64,000 bases of DNA from an uncultured Sulfitobacter sp. (GCA_947502265.1 CANMZB010000002.1:124001-188000), one strand, 5' to 3'; shown: positions 51,117 through 61,359, numbered from the stretch's first letter. Numbers and translations: made by a program. Notes: generated from the letters alone by a model not told the origin.

Positions 51117-51689
51117 TCATCCGGCCGTTTTCGCTTTTGTGCGGCGGATAAGATCCTCCAGCACGTCCACCCCTTCGACTGATACGGCCCTGCGCCCTTC
51201 CGGCCCGAACAAGGTCGCCCCCATCAAAAACGCGCCCACGCGCGCGACGGCGCGCCAGTGATGTGTGTCCAGATCGGCGGAGGGCGGCGTTCCGGTGGTG
51301 CGAAATATCACCTGATCTTCGCGACGGCGGAGGCTTTGCGGTGCGCCCAGACCTGCGGCGGTGGTAATGTCGGTGGCCGAGGGCAGGGAGGTATCGGGGG
51401 ATATTCTGGTAAAGCTGATCGTGACAACACCCAGCGGCGCGCCCGCGCTGCCGGTATCCGCCCCCATCACATCGCAGCGCGCAAGCAGCGCGAAGCTTTG
51501 GTTCAGGGTCTTGGGATCAATGCAGAAGCCCTGCGGCGGCACCAAAGTGACCGCGCCGCGCATCATAAGCGCTTGGGTGAGCGGTGCTTTCACCTTTGTC
51601 GAGGCCGACAGCCCACCGCTCTCGTCGCACGCAGCCAGCGCGACGAGAGCGGTAATCGCAATGTAGCGCTTAAAGCTCCATGTAGTCAT
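51117..51689 (-). CDS. Hypothetical lipoprotein, 190 aa
   Basis: A clear lipoprotein signal ([16 protein letters not shown], lipobox LAAC at about residue 20) is followed by a ~170-residue mature part with no domain I recognise. The later sequence has [37 protein letters not shown] and [22 protein letters not shown]. Starting at 51689 puts the start 20 bases inside the 3' end of ilvD, with AAGAAAGAG as a possible ribosome site; the longer frame to 51770 would be buried in ilvD. It is therefore likely coupled to ilvD expression. Confidence 0.78.
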   Translation of the reverse strand: MTTWSFKRYIAITALVALAACDESGGLSASTKVKAPLTQALMMRGAVTLVPPQGFCIDPKTLNQSFALLARCDVMGADTGSAGAPLGVVTISFTRISPDTSLPSATDITTAAGLGAPQSLRRREDQVIFRTTGTPPSADLDTHHWRAVARVGAFLMGATLFGPEGRRAVSVEGVDVLEDLIRRTKAKTAG

Positions 51690-53436
51690 GGCGCTCTTTC
51701 TTGGCACCCGGATGCGTGACCGCGCCAAGATACGTTGGCCCGACCAGTTCTGCGTACTTCCAAAGCGCACCGGAGGCGTAGAGGTTTTCGCGCGGCCCTT
51801 CCCACGCGGCCTTGCGTGTGGCCATTTCCGCGTCCGTCAGATCAACAGAGATGGAACCGGTGATGGCATCGAGCGTGATCATGTCGCCGTTTTTCAACAG
51901 GCCAATCGGCCCGCCCAAAGCGGCTTCGGGGCCAACGTGGCCCACGCAGAAGCCGCGTGTTGCACCAGAGAAACGGCCATCGGTAATCAACGCGACCTTC
52001 TTGCCCATGCCCTGACCGGACAGCGCCGCCGTGGTTGCCAGCATTTCGCGCATGCCGGGACCGCCGCGCGGCCCTTCGTTGCGGATCACGAAAACATCGC
52101 CTTCGGAATAGGTGCGGTTTTGCACCGCTTCAAAGGCGTCCTGTTCGCATTCAAACACCAGCGCGGGGCCGGTGAAAACGATGTCGTCTTCGCTCATGCC
52201 CGCAATCTTCACAATCGCGCCCTCGGGGGCAAGGTTGCCTTTGAGGCCCACAACACCACCGGTTTTGGAGATCGGATTAGCGACAGAGTGGATCACCTTG
52301 CCATCCGCTTCGCGCACGATCTTGTCCAGCTCTTCGCCCATGGAATAGCCGGTCACGGTCATGCAATCCTCATGGATGAGACCCGCCTTGCGCAATTCGT
52401 TCATCACCACAGGCACGCCGCCCGCTTCATAAAGGTCTTTGGCTACATAGGCCCCGCCCGGCTTCATATCGACGAAATAGGGCGTGTCGCGGAAGATTTC
52501 GCAGACGTCTTCGAGAAAGAAATCAATCCCCGCCTCATGCGCCATCGCCGGCAGGTGCAGCCCCGCATTGGTCGAGCCGCCGGTGCAAGCCACGATGCGG
52601 GCTGCGTTCTCGAACGCCTGACGGGTGCAGATGTCGCGCGCGCGGATGTTCTTTTCAATCAGGTTCATCACGGCCTTGCCGGAGGCAATCGCGTATTCGT
52701 CACGGCTCTCGTAGGGGGCGGGCGCGCCCGAGGAGTTTGGCAGCGCAAGGCCGATCGCCTCGGAAACGCAGGCCATCGTGTTGGCGGTGAACTGGCCACC
52801 ACAGGCACCCGCAGTCGGGCAGGCCACACGCTCAAGCACTTCAAGCGCTGCTTGCGACATGGTGCCGTTCTGGAAGTTGCCGACCGCCTCGAACATGTCC
52901 TGCACCGTCAGATCGCGGTTGGCAAAGGCGTCAGGCACGTCCGCGCCTTCGGGCGCTCTGCCCGGCATGATGGAGCCGCCGTACATGAACACAGACGGCA
53001 CATTGAGACGGATCATCGCCATCATCATCCCCGGCAGCGATTTGTCGCACCCTGCAAGGCCCACCAGCGCGTCATAGCAATGCCCGCGCATCGTCAGCTC
53101 GACGGTGTCGGCAATCGCCTCGCGCGAGGCGAGAGAAGAGCGCATGCCCTCATGGCCCATCGCGATGCCGTCGGTGACGGTGATGGTGGTGAATTCGCGC
53201 GGTGTGCCCTGCTCGGCGGCAACGCCAACCTTGACCGACTGCGCCTGACGGCTCAGCGCGATATTGCACGGCGCGGCCTCGTTCCAACATGTCGCCACGC
53301 CAACAAGTGGCTGGTGAATCTCGTCGTCCGTCATGCCCATCGCGTAATAGTAAGAGCGGTGCGGCGCGCGCGACGGCCCTTCGGTCACATGGCGGCTGGG
53401 CAGTTTTGATTTGTCGAAACGGGCATTGGTGGACAT
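51670..53436 (-). CDS. ilvD: Dihydroxy-acid dehydratase, 588 aa
   Basis: Iron-sulfur dehydratase of valine, leucine and isoleucine synthesis. Typical stretches are [84 protein letters not shown] and [21 protein letters not shown] near the C-terminus. The cluster cysteines are in CWN, CDKS and ACGGQ. Length is in the normal range for the longer class. ATG 53436 follows AGGGAGCGCCTGCCG. Its 3' end overlaps the lipoprotein gene. ilvE is in the same window but 30 kb away. Confidence 0.96.
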   Translation of the reverse strand: MSTNARFDKSKLPSRHVTEGPSRAPHRSYYYAMGMTDDEIHQPLVGVATCWNEAAPCNIALSRQAQSVKVGVAAEQGTPREFTTITVTDGIAMGHEGMRSSLASREAIADTVELTMRGHCYDALVGLAGCDKSLPGMMMAMIRLNVPSVFMYGGSIMPGRAPEGADVPDAFANRDLTVQDMFEAVGNFQNGTMSQAALEVLERVACPTAGACGGQFTANTMACVSEAIGLALPNSSGAPAPYESRDEYAIASGKAVMNLIEKNIRARDICTRQAFENAARIVACTGGSTNAGLHLPAMAHEAGIDFFLEDVCEIFRDTPYFVDMKPGGAYVAKDLYEAGGVPVVMNELRKAGLIHEDCMTVTGYSMGEELDKIVREADGKVIHSVANPISKTGGVVGLKGNLAPEGAIVKIAGMSEDDIVFTGPALVFECEQDAFEAVQNRTYSEGDVFVIRNEGPRGGPGMREMLATTAALSGQGMGKKVALITDGRFSGATRGFCVGHVGPEAALGGPIGLLKNGDMITLDAITGSISVDLTDAEMATRKAAWEGPRENLYASGALWKYAELVGPTYLGAVTHPGAKKERHDYMEL

Positions 53437-53580
53437 CGGCAGGCGCTCCCTGAGGTGAATCTTTGGCTATGGCATACTGATGCAAACGGGCTGCTGCAAG
53501 CGTTTGGCGCGCGCCGTGCGTTGTAATACGATGGCTTCGTCTCTAGATTGCGCTAACCGTTTACAGCGTGAAAGCCCCCA

Positions 53581-56500
53581 ATGGAACGCAGTCTGTTCGC
53601 CTTTATCTGGAAATATTCCAAGCGCGAGCAGATCGGCCTGCTGGCCTTTACGCTCATCACCTTCCCGTTTCTCTATGCGACTCTGGAGCTGCCCAAGCGT
53701 ATTATCAACGATGCCATCGGGGCGCAGGCCGATACGGTTAACGTCTTTGGTTACGAGATCACGACGATCCAGCTTCTGGTGGGGTTGTGTCTGGTCTATC
53801 TGGCGGCGGTCATCGCGCACGGGCTGCTCAAAATGCGGCTCAACACGATGAAAGGGGTTTTGGCAGAGCGGATGCTGCGCCGTTTCCGATATTCGCTGCT
53901 CTCGCGGATGATGCGGTTTCCCAGCCGCTATTTCCGCGACACATCGCAGGGCGAATTGGTCAGTATGATCACCTCGGAGGCGGAGCCAATGGGCGGGTTG
54001 ATGGGTGATTTTGTGGCCCAGCCGACGTTTCAGGCAGGCCAGATGCTTATCATCGTTGTGTTTTTGTTTATGCAATCGGTCTGGTTCGGGCTTGCCGGTG
54101 TGGCGTTGATCCCGCTTCAGGCCTATCTGATCCCGCTGTTGCAGCGTCAGATCAACCAGCTGAACAAAGAGCGCATCCGCGAAATCCGCCAATTGTCTGC
54201 CGAGATCGGCGAGACAGCGGCAGGCATCACCGACCTGCGGACCAATGGCGGCTGGCGCTTCCGTCTGGCGGGCTTTACCCGACGGTTGGGGCTTTTGTTC
54301 CACATTCGTTTCAAGATCTACCAGAAAAAGTTCTTTATGAAGTTTCTCAATAACTTCATCACACAGCTCACGCCGTTTTTCTTTTATCTCTTCGGCGGTA
54401 TTCTTGCGATTCAGGGCGACATCACCGTGGGCGCGCTTGTCGCCGCGCTGGCGGCATACAAGGATCTGAGCAGCCCTTGGAAAGAGCTTCTGGCCTATTA
54501 CAACCAGACACAGGACATGGCCGTCCGCTGGGACATCGTTGTCGAGCGGTTTGATCCGCGCGGTATGATCGACGAAAAGCTGTTCGAGGGCGCGCCGGAT
54601 GAAATCCCCCATCTGTCGGGCGAGATCGTCGTCAAACATGTCGTTGTTCGCAGCAATGACGGGACGCCGGTGCTTGATGATTTCTCCCTCGAAATCCCCA
54701 AGGGGGCGCAGGTCGCGATCAAGGCGTCGACCCAAAACGAACGCCGCGCGATTGCCGATCTGTTTACCCGCGAACTGGTGCCGTCGCGCGGCAGCATCAC
54801 CATGGGGGGGCATGATCTGTCGCAATTGCACCAGACGGTAATCGCCGCGCGCATCGGTTATGTTCAGGCGCATCCCTATCTGTTCAGCGGCACGGTGGGG
54901 GACAACCTGCTGATGTCGCTGCGCACCAGCCCCAAAACAGTGCTGTGGGATCCTGACCGGCAAGACCGCGAAGGCATCGAAGCGCGCCGCGCGGGCAACA
55001 GCCGCGATAGCCTGCGCGCTGATTGGCTTGATCCCGAACTGGCCGGTTTCAACACGGTCGAGGACGTTCATAACTGGTGGTTTGAACTGAGCCGGACGAT
55101 GAACAGCGAAGAAGCCATCGTTCGCGCGATGCTGAATTCGCGCATGAATCCGCTTGAGCATCCCGGATTGGCCAGCAAGATCGTCAATCTGCGCAAGGAG
55201 GTCTGCGAGGTTCTGACGCAGAAAGATCTGCAAAAAGTCGTCCACCGTTTTGACCCCGACCGGTTCAATCCGACGATTGCCTTGGGCGGTAACCTTCTGT
55301 TCGCGGCCCCGCGGCGCAGTATTTCCCAACAGGGGCTGGCGGGGGAAAAAGCGTTTCTTGCAATCATCGCTGAACAAGGTCTGGCCGCGCAGGCCATTGC
55401 GATTTCGCAGACGCTTGTGGAAACCTTGCACCAGACTTTCGGGCGTGACGGCACCAATCACCCGCTGTTTACGGCCTTGGAGATCGAAGAGGATCTATAC
55501 GAGCAACTTGTTGATATCGCGGCGCGGCGGCGTGCGGACGGCGATGGGGCACTGAGCGAAGAGGAATTCTTGCTGTTGCTCACCGTTCCCTTCGCCTTTA
55601 CGGCAGAGCAGATTGGCCCCACCTTCCCCGACAGCTTCAAACAGGAAATTCTGGACATCCGGCGCAGCAAGGGCGCCGACCTGCGCGCGCGCGTGCGCGA
55701 TATATTCGTGCCGATCGCGCCGGAAAACTACCTGCCGCGCATGACGTTGCTGGATAATCTGCTTTATGGCCGGATTTCGGCGGTGGCGGGTGTGCAGGAA
55801 GATTTGATCATTGATGCGGTGTCGGACGTACTGCGTGCGCATGGATTGGAACAAGCGGTCGCCACCAATGCCTTTGACGTGCCAACGGCCATCGGCGGGG
55901 CCAATCTGCCGCAAACGATACTTGAACGCGCTGCATTTGCCCGCGCGGGGATCAAGAAACCGGATGTGTTGATCTTTGATCAGGCGCTTGGCGGCATCGA
56001 CCTGCCGCACATCCGCCGTCGCTTGGGTGATCTGCTGCCCGACACCACGCTTGTTTTTCTCGACGATCATTTCGTCCAGCGCGAAAGCTATGATCTGTAT
56101 GTGGAGGTGGTCCACGGGCGGATTAACGGTGTGGATCGACCGGATCACCCTGAAACCGGCGCTGATGTTTCGGACGATCTGCGCCGCAAGCTGGGTGCGA
56201 TCCAGCGCAATGATCTGTTTCGTGATCTTGATGCGCGCAATCAACGGCTGCTCGCGTTTGCGGCAAGGTGGTATCCGGCCCAAGCCGGAACGCGGATATT
56301 CAATGTGGGCGAGGCACCGGATGCTGTTTATCTGTGCCTTGATGGAAAAGCAGAAATTACAGTCTTTGACGACACCGGCAAGGAACAGCATGTTACGACG
56401 ATAGAGCCGGGGCGCGTGATCGGAGATCTGGCCGTGATCCTGAAAGAGCCGCGACAGGTCAACCTGACAACGCGGGAAGACTCACACTTTCTTCGGATCG

Positions 56501-56709
56501 GGGCAGACCAGTTCCGCTCGGTCATAGAGGCCGACAAGACGGTTCTGTTGCAGTTGCTGAAAACGGTTGCGGGGCATCTGACAGGGGCCGCAGACGTGAT
56601 TCGCGCCGCCCGCGCCGAATTCCCCCGCGAGAAGCCTGCGGTTGGCCATGTTACTAAACACAGTCCTGCAGATGCGGACGAACCAGAAGAAAACGGGAGC
56701 GAAACGTGA
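53581..56709 (+). CDS. Degenerate ABC-exporter-like membrane protein with inserted domain and cyclic nucleotide-binding domain, 1042 aa
   Basis: N-terminal ABC exporter-type membrane domain with about six helices (residues 20-300). It is followed by an NBD-like region in which conserved parts are altered or split. The Walker A position reads VAIKASTQNERRA (378-390) without GxxGxGK[ST]. A Q-loop-like YVQAHPYLFSGTVGDNLL ends near 444, then about 275 residues of helical insert follow, and a second MTLLDNLLYG starts at 721. The signature position reads IGGANLPQTILERAAFARA (771-789), and Walker B is VLIFDQALGGID. Residues ~900-1000 form a cNMP-binding domain (IFNVGEAPDAVYLCLDGKAEI, RVIGDLAVI). ATP hydrolysis is doubtful. 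The next gene overlaps by 4 bases (GTGA). Substrate and role unknown; related proteins may exist in alphaproteobacteria. Confidence 0.85.
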   Translation: MERSLFAFIWKYSKREQIGLLAFTLITFPFLYATLELPKRIINDAIGAQADTVNVFGYEITTIQLLVGLCLVYLAAVIAHGLLKMRLNTMKGVLAERMLRRFRYSLLSRMMRFPSRYFRDTSQGELVSMITSEAEPMGGLMGDFVAQPTFQAGQMLIIVVFLFMQSVWFGLAGVALIPLQAYLIPLLQRQINQLNKERIREIRQLSAEIGETAAGITDLRTNGGWRFRLAGFTRRLGLLFHIRFKIYQKKFFMKFLNNFITQLTPFFFYLFGGILAIQGDITVGALVAALAAYKDLSSPWKELLAYYNQTQDMAVRWDIVVERFDPRGMIDEKLFEGAPDEIPHLSGEIVVKHVVVRSNDGTPVLDDFSLEIPKGAQVAIKASTQNERRAIADLFTRELVPSRGSITMGGHDLSQLHQTVIAARIGYVQAHPYLFSGTVGDNLLMSLRTSPKTVLWDPDRQDREGIEARRAGNSRDSLRADWLDPELAGFNTVEDVHNWWFELSRTMNSEEAIVRAMLNSRMNPLEHPGLASKIVNLRKEVCEVLTQKDLQKVVHRFDPDRFNPTIALGGNLLFAAPRRSISQQGLAGEKAFLAIIAEQGLAAQAIAISQTLVETLHQTFGRDGTNHPLFTALEIEEDLYEQLVDIAARRRADGDGALSEEEFLLLLTVPFAFTAEQIGPTFPDSFKQEILDIRRSKGADLRARVRDIFVPIAPENYLPRMTLLDNLLYGRISAVAGVQEDLIIDAVSDVLRAHGLEQAVATNAFDVPTAIGGANLPQTILERAAFARAGIKKPDVLIFDQALGGIDLPHIRRRLGDLLPDTTLVFLDDHFVQRESYDLYVEVVHGRINGVDRPDHPETGADVSDDLRRKLGAIQRNDLFRDLDARNQRLLAFAARWYPAQAGTRIFNVGEAPDAVYLCLDGKAEITVFDDTGKEQHVTTIEPGRVIGDLAVILKEPRQVNLTTREDSHFLRIGADQFRSVIEADKTVLLQLLKTVAGHLTGAADVIRAARAEFPREKPAVGHVTKHSPADADEPEENGSET

Positions 56710-57602
56710 GGTTCTGGCCGGATTATCCGATGCACGCGCTGCACATTGCCGCCGCCAGACCAAAGCCGGAAATCTGGCGCATGATCCTCGGTGTTGTGCT
56801 GATGGTCGCGCTCTATATTTCGCTGGCTTTGGTCTATCAACAAGTGATCGTGATTGCGACGGATGGCTCGGGTGCATTTGCCCGCGAACTCAGGGCGGGA
56901 AGCACGCCGCGCGCAATGTATCTGCTGCTGTTCAGCTTTGGCCTGATTTCTGTCGCCGTGTTCAGCATTGTGCAGCTTTTGCACCAGCGCTCAGGAATCA
57001 GCGTGTTGGGTCCGCTGCTGCTGCTCGTGCCGCAGTTTTTCCGCGTGACCGGCATTTTGGTGGTGCTGGGTATCGCGATTCTGGTGCTGCCCCCCTACGA
57101 GTTGGGTGGACCGCTGGTGCCAAACCTCGCGCCGGGGTACTGGACACTCCTTTTGCCGCTGTCGCTGGTCGCCGTTTTCATCCAGATCAGCGCCGAGGAA
57201 ATCTTTTTCCGTGGTTACCTCCAACAACAACTCGCTGCGCGCTTTCGCTCTCCATGGGTCTGGATGGTGCTGCCATCGGCCCTGTTTGCCATCGGGCATT
57301 ACCAGCCGGAAGAAGCGGGGCAGAACGCTGTGCTGATCACCCTCTGGGCGGGCGTTTTTGGCATGCTGATGGCGGATCTTACGGCGCGTGCTGGCTCGCT
57401 TGGACCGGCGCTGGCGGTGCATTTCGTCAATAATGTCACGGCAATCCTGATCACGTCGCTGCCGGATTCATTGGGTGGGCTGGCGTTGTTTCACACGCCT
57501 TTCGGCATGGCGGACACGCAGGCGCTGCGCGCATGGCTGCCTGTCGATTTCGCGGTGATGCTCACCAGCTGGCTGGCCGCACGGGTGGCTTTGCGGCGTT
57601 GA
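56706..57602 (+). CDS. CPBP-family intramembrane metalloprotease, 298 aa
   Basis: Membrane protein of the CAAX protease/bacteriocin-processing (CPBP) family with about eight hydrophobic helices. The catalytic motifs are intact: SAEEIFFRGYLQQQL (EExxxR, about 160-174), LFAIGHYQPEE (about 197-207, His) and VHFVNNVTAI (about 240). Start is GTG 56706, overlapping the stop of the degenerate ABC protein gene (GTGA), so the two are translationally coupled. Family members process prenylated proteins or peptides, or confer bacteriocin self-immunity, in other bacteria. Here function is inferred only from the coupling. Confidence 0.9.
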   Translation: MRFWPDYPMHALHIAAARPKPEIWRMILGVVLMVALYISLALVYQQVIVIATDGSGAFARELRAGSTPRAMYLLLFSFGLISVAVFSIVQLLHQRSGISVLGPLLLLVPQFFRVTGILVVLGIAILVLPPYELGGPLVPNLAPGYWTLLLPLSLVAVFIQISAEEIFFRGYLQQQLAARFRSPWVWMVLPSALFAIGHYQPEEAGQNAVLITLWAGVFGMLMADLTARAGSLGPALAVHFVNNVTAILITSLPDSLGGLALFHTPFGMADTQALRAWLPVDFAVMLTSWLAARVALRR

Positions 57603-57662
57603 TTGCAATTCAAGACGAACCGCCTTATTTGAAGGGGGAAACGCAACGGATAAGGCGGCGAC

Positions 57663-58616
57663 ATGAACTGGATCAACAACTACGTCCGGCCCAGAATCAA
57701 TTCGATCTTCTCGCGCCGCGAGACACCGGAAAACCTGTGGGCCAAATGTGACGAGTGCGGCACGATGCTGTTTCACCGCGAGGTGAGCGACAACATCAAC
57801 GTCTGCACCAATTGCGGCCACCACATGCACATCTCGCCGCGCGATCGCTTTGCGGCGCTGTTCGACGGCGGTGTGTTCAGCACGGTCAAGGTGCCTGCGC
57901 CGATGGCTGATCCGCTGCATTTCCGTGATCAAAAGAAATACCCGGACCGCCTGCGCGCGGCGCAGAAAGCGACGGACGAGCTTGACGCGATGCTGGTAGC
58001 CACCGGCGAAATTGGTCGCACACCCATTGTCGCCTGCGCGCAGGACTTCAGCTTTATGGCCGGTTCCATGGGCATGTATGTCGGCAACGCGATCATTGCC
58101 GCCGCTGAAGAAGCGATCAAGCTCAAGCGCCCGCTGATCCTGTTTTCTGCCGCCGGTGGCGCGCGGATGCAGGAGGGGATTTTGAGCCTGATGCAGATGC
58201 CGCGTACGACAGTGGCCGTGCAGATGCTCAAGGAAGCCAATTTGCCCTATATCGTGGTGCTGACGCATCCGACAACGGGGGGCGTGACCGCAAGCTATGC
58301 GATGTTGGGCGATGTGCATATCGCGGAGCCGAACGCGCTGATCTGTTTTGCCGGCCCGCGTGTGATCGAACAGACGATCCGTGAAAAGCTGCCCGAAGGG
58401 TTCCAGCGCGCCGAATACCTGCTGGAGCACGGTATGCTGGATCGTGTCATCGCCCGCACACAGATGCGCGACGAGTTGATCACAATCACGCGGATGCTGT
58501 TGCGGCTGCCGCCCGCTGTGCGTGGTGATCTGCCCGCTCCGGCGGACTTTCCGCAAGAGACACCAGAGCCGGAAGCAGCGCCAGCGCAGGGCGCGGAGCC
58601 CGGCGCCGGGAAATAG
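57663..58616 (+). CDS. accD: Acetyl-CoA carboxylase carboxyltransferase subunit beta, 317 aa
   Basis: Beta half of the carboxyltransferase that makes malonyl-CoA for fatty acid synthesis. The N-terminal zinc finger is [12 protein letters not shown]...CTNCGHHM (about 27-52), followed by the crotonase-type core with [42 protein letters not shown] and [52 protein letters not shown]. The last ~30 residues are Pro/Glu/Ala-rich. ATG at 57663 follows GGATAAGGCGGCGAC. folC follows 63 bp downstream, a common pairing. Confidence 0.97.
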   Translation: MNWINNYVRPRINSIFSRRETPENLWAKCDECGTMLFHREVSDNINVCTNCGHHMHISPRDRFAALFDGGVFSTVKVPAPMADPLHFRDQKKYPDRLRAAQKATDELDAMLVATGEIGRTPIVACAQDFSFMAGSMGMYVGNAIIAAAEEAIKLKRPLILFSAAGGARMQEGILSLMQMPRTTVAVQMLKEANLPYIVVLTHPTTGGVTASYAMLGDVHIAEPNALICFAGPRVIEQTIREKLPEGFQRAEYLLEHGMLDRVIARTQMRDELITITRMLLRLPPAVRGDLPAPADFPQETPEPEAAPAQGAEPGAGK

Positions 58617-58679
58617 GCAATGTGTCCCTGACGGGGCACACCCTTTCCTTTGAGCCTCTCAACAAAAAGACATGCCGCC

Positions 58680-59954
58680 ATGAGCACTTCTTCGTCCGAT
58701 GTCATCCTCGAACGGATGATGGCCCTGCACCCCAAGATCATTGATCTGACGCTGGAGCGCATGTTGCGTCTGCTGGACGCTTTGGGCAATCCGCAAAACA
58801 GCCTGCCGCCGGTGATCCATATCGCGGGGACCAACGGCAAAGGATCGACGCAGGCCATGATCCGTGCCGGGCTGGAGGCGGCGGGCAAAACCGTTCACGC
58901 CTACACATCGCCGCATCTGGCGCGCTTTCACGAACGCATTCGCCTTGCCGGAACGCTGATCTCCGAGGACGCGCTGACTGGTGCGCTTGATGAATGCTAT
59001 GACGCCAATGGCGGCGAAAACATAACCTATTTCGAGATAACGACATGCGCCGCCCTGTTGGCGTTTTCCCGCACGCCTGCGGATTACTGCCTGCTTGAAG
59101 TTGGTTTGGGCGGTCGGTTGGACGCAACAAATGTCATCGACGCGCCGGTTGCGACGGTGATCACGCCCGTGTCGATTGATCACCAACAGTTTCTGGGCGA
59201 AACGCTGGCCGAAATCGCGGGCGAAAAGGCGGGTATTATCAAGCGCCGCGTGCCGTGCATCGTGGGTCCACAGGACGACGCGGGCCTTGAGGTCATCGAA
59301 GCGGTTGCCGCGCGGCACATGGCCCCCCTATCCGTCTATGGCCAGCACTGGCATGTCAGCCGCGAAGCGGGCCGGATGGTGTTTCAGGACGAGCGCGAGT
59401 TGCTTGATCTGCCGTTGCCCAACCTGCCCGGTGCGCATCAGGTCCAGAATGCGGGCGCTGCTTTGGCCGTTCTGCGTTTGTTGGGCATCGCAGAAGACGC
59501 CTGCGAAGCGGCGGTGAGCGGTGCCGAATGGCCCGCCCGGATGCAACGTCTCAAGCACGGGCCGCTGGTGGACGGCGCAGGCGGGGCCGAACTTTGGCTT
59601 GATGGCGGGCATAACACCGCTGCCGGTGTGGCGCTGGCCTCTGTTCTGGCGGAACTGCCGCCTGCACCAACGCATTTGATCTGCGGGATGCTCAACACGA
59701 AAGACATCACCGGCTATCTGCGCCCGCTGGCGCAGCACGCAACCAGCCTTTACGCCGTCTCGATCCCCGGCGAGGCGGCAACGCTGCCTGCCGCCGCAAC
59801 GGCCAAAGCGGCCCGTGATGTGGGTCTTGAGGCGCACGAGGCTGCGGATGTGATGGGGGCTTTGCAGGCCATTGTGGCGCAGGAACCGCAGGCGCGTGTG
59901 CTGATCTGCGGGTCGCTGTATCTTGCTGGCAACATTTTGCGGCACAATGGGTAG
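58680..59954 (+). CDS. folC: Bifunctional folylpolyglutamate/dihydrofolate synthase, 424 aa
   Basis: Adds glutamate to dihydropteroate and to tetrahydrofolate with ATP. The P-loop is HIAGTNGKGSTQAMIRAGLEAAG (about 48-70), then YTSPHLARFHERIRLAG, EVGLGGRLDATNVI and TPVSIDHQQFLGETLAEIAGEKAGI, followed by GARMQRL-like PARMQRLK and WLDGGHNTAAG in the C-terminal domain. ATG at 58680 is preferred over 58650, which extends into the accD-folC gap. A probable accD-folC operon. Confidence 0.95.
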   Translation: MSTSSSDVILERMMALHPKIIDLTLERMLRLLDALGNPQNSLPPVIHIAGTNGKGSTQAMIRAGLEAAGKTVHAYTSPHLARFHERIRLAGTLISEDALTGALDECYDANGGENITYFEITTCAALLAFSRTPADYCLLEVGLGGRLDATNVIDAPVATVITPVSIDHQQFLGETLAEIAGEKAGIIKRRVPCIVGPQDDAGLEVIEAVAARHMAPLSVYGQHWHVSREAGRMVFQDERELLDLPLPNLPGAHQVQNAGAALAVLRLLGIAEDACEAAVSGAEWPARMQRLKHGPLVDGAGGAELWLDGGHNTAAGVALASVLAELPPAPTHLICGMLNTKDITGYLRPLAQHATSLYAVSIPGEAATLPAAATAKAARDVGLEAHEAADVMGALQAIVAQEPQARVLICGSLYLAGNILRHNG

Positions 59955-60073
59955 CGGTTTGTTAAGGTCGGGCACACTATATTGACCCGACCCGGCATCA
60001 ACCCATAGGCTGGACACAATAGAGACCGGACAGCATTTCCCATGTCAATCCGGCAGCAGATCGAGGAACGAGC

Positions 60074-60298
60074 ATGGACCTTAAGGCCCCGGAAGAGCGA
60101 CCTGTGCGTCATGGTAATTTGCGCCGTCAGATGGTGTTCAGCGCCGTTGCGCTGTGTATTATGGCTGTCGGTGTCTGGAGCCTTATGAACCTGCGGGCGC
60201 CTTATCATCCCGACAACTTTTCTGATGTCGAAATCCACGATGATACGGTGAGTCGTGACACCACAACTCCGTGGCTTGATATTTCGGCTGACGATTAG
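60074..60298 (+). CDS. Small single-span membrane protein, 74 aa
   Basis: No family recognised. The N-terminal ~20 residues are charged (MDLKAPEERPVRHGNLRRQ), a single hydrophobic helix follows (MVFSAVALCIMAVGVWSLMNL) and the C-terminus is acidic (DVEIHDDTVSRDTTTPWLDISADD), suggesting an N-in, C-out protein in the inner membrane. ATG at 60074 follows GAGGAACGAGC. The stop overlaps the convergent zapE stop by 4 bases. Confidence 0.65.
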   Translation: MDLKAPEERPVRHGNLRRQMVFSAVALCIMAVGVWSLMNLRAPYHPDNFSDVEIHDDTVSRDTTTPWLDISADD

Positions 60299-61359
60299 GC
60301 CTCGCCCCAATCCTCGCTTTGCATTTCGCGCAGGCGCGACGCGGTGCGTTCGAATTCAAACGTGCCTTCCCCTTCAAGATACAGCATCTCCGGGGCTGCT
60401 GCTGCTGAACAGACAAGCCGCACCCGCGCCTCGTAAAGCGCATCCACCAGCGTGACAAAGCGTTTTGCCTCGTTAAAGTTTGAGCGCCCCAGCGCCGGTA
60501 TGTCGTCCAGCATCAACACCCTGACCGCATCGGCGACCGCCAAATAGTCGGCGGGGCCAAGGGGCTGACCGCAAAGCCGGTGAAACCGCGCGCGGGCCAC
60601 ACCGTTGTGGAATTTTGGCAGCACCACATCGCGCCCTTTGACCCGCAACGTGAGGGGTGCGGCATCACCACCATCGGTCAGATCGTCCCAAACCGCATCC
60701 ATCGCGGCCCGGCTTTCATCGTTAACCGGTGTGAAATACACCTGACTGCCTGCAAGCCGGTCCTGCCGGTAGTCGGTCGGGCTGACAAGTTCGCGCACCT
60801 CCATCTTTTCTTTGATGAGGGTGATGAACGGCACGAACAGATCACGGTTCAGCCCGTGTTTATACAGATCATCCGGCACACGATTGGACGTGGTAATCAC
60901 CACGACACCCGCTGCAAAAAGCGCTTCGAACAGACGCCCCACAATCATGGCGTCGGTGATGTCGGTAATCTGCATTTCGTCAAACGCCAGCAGGCGCACC
61001 GAAGCTGCAACATCGCGCGCCACGGGGGCTATCGCATCGTCCACACCGGTTTTGCGCACCTCGTGAAGGGCTGCGTGGATTTCTTGCATAAAGGCGTGAA
61101 AATGCACGCGGCGTGCATCAATCCCCTCAAGGCTATTGACGAAAATATCCATCAGCATTGATTTGCCACGCCCGACGCCGCCCCACAGGTACACCCCCTT
61201 GGGCGGTTCGGGTGCGCGGCGGAAAAGCCCCTTTTTGACCGGCTGCAACAGCGCCTCGCGGATTCGATCAAATTCGGGGATCACCGCCTCTTGGGCAGGG
61301 TCGGCGCGCAAGGCACCGTCGGCGACCATCTGGTCATATTGTGCGCGAAAGGTTGTCAT
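60295..61359 (-). CDS. zapE: Cell division ATPase ZapE (AFG1 family), 354 aa
   Basis: P-loop ATPase linked in E. coli to FtsZ ring constriction. The Walker A is LWGGVGRGKSMLMD (about 58-71), Walker B and sensor regions follow in LLAFDEMQITDITDAMIVGRLF and VVITTSNRVPDDLYKHGLNRDLFVPFI, which is diagnostic for the AFG1/ZapE group. The C-terminal NEAKRFVTLVDALYEARVRLVCSA completes the fold. Length is normal. ATG at 61359 follows CGGGCATGACAACC-type context without a strong ribosome site. Confidence 0.94.
   Translation of the reverse strand: MTTFRAQYDQMVADGALRADPAQEAVIPEFDRIREALLQPVKKGLFRRAPEPPKGVYLWGGVGRGKSMLMDIFVNSLEGIDARRVHFHAFMQEIHAALHEVRKTGVDDAIAPVARDVAASVRLLAFDEMQITDITDAMIVGRLFEALFAAGVVVITTSNRVPDDLYKHGLNRDLFVPFITLIKEKMEVRELVSPTDYRQDRLAGSQVYFTPVNDESRAAMDAVWDDLTDGGDAAPLTLRVKGRDVVLPKFHNGVARARFHRLCGQPLGPADYLAVADAVRVLMLDDIPALGRSNFNEAKRFVTLVDALYEARVRLVCSAAAAPEMLYLEGEGTFEFERTASRLREMQSEDWGEA

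Noticed and set aside
53467-55461. 664-residue open frame on the minus strand
   Set aside because: It is antisense to the ABC/cNMP gene, is rich in Arg, His and Gln, has no domain similarity, and arises from codon bias of the plus-strand gene.
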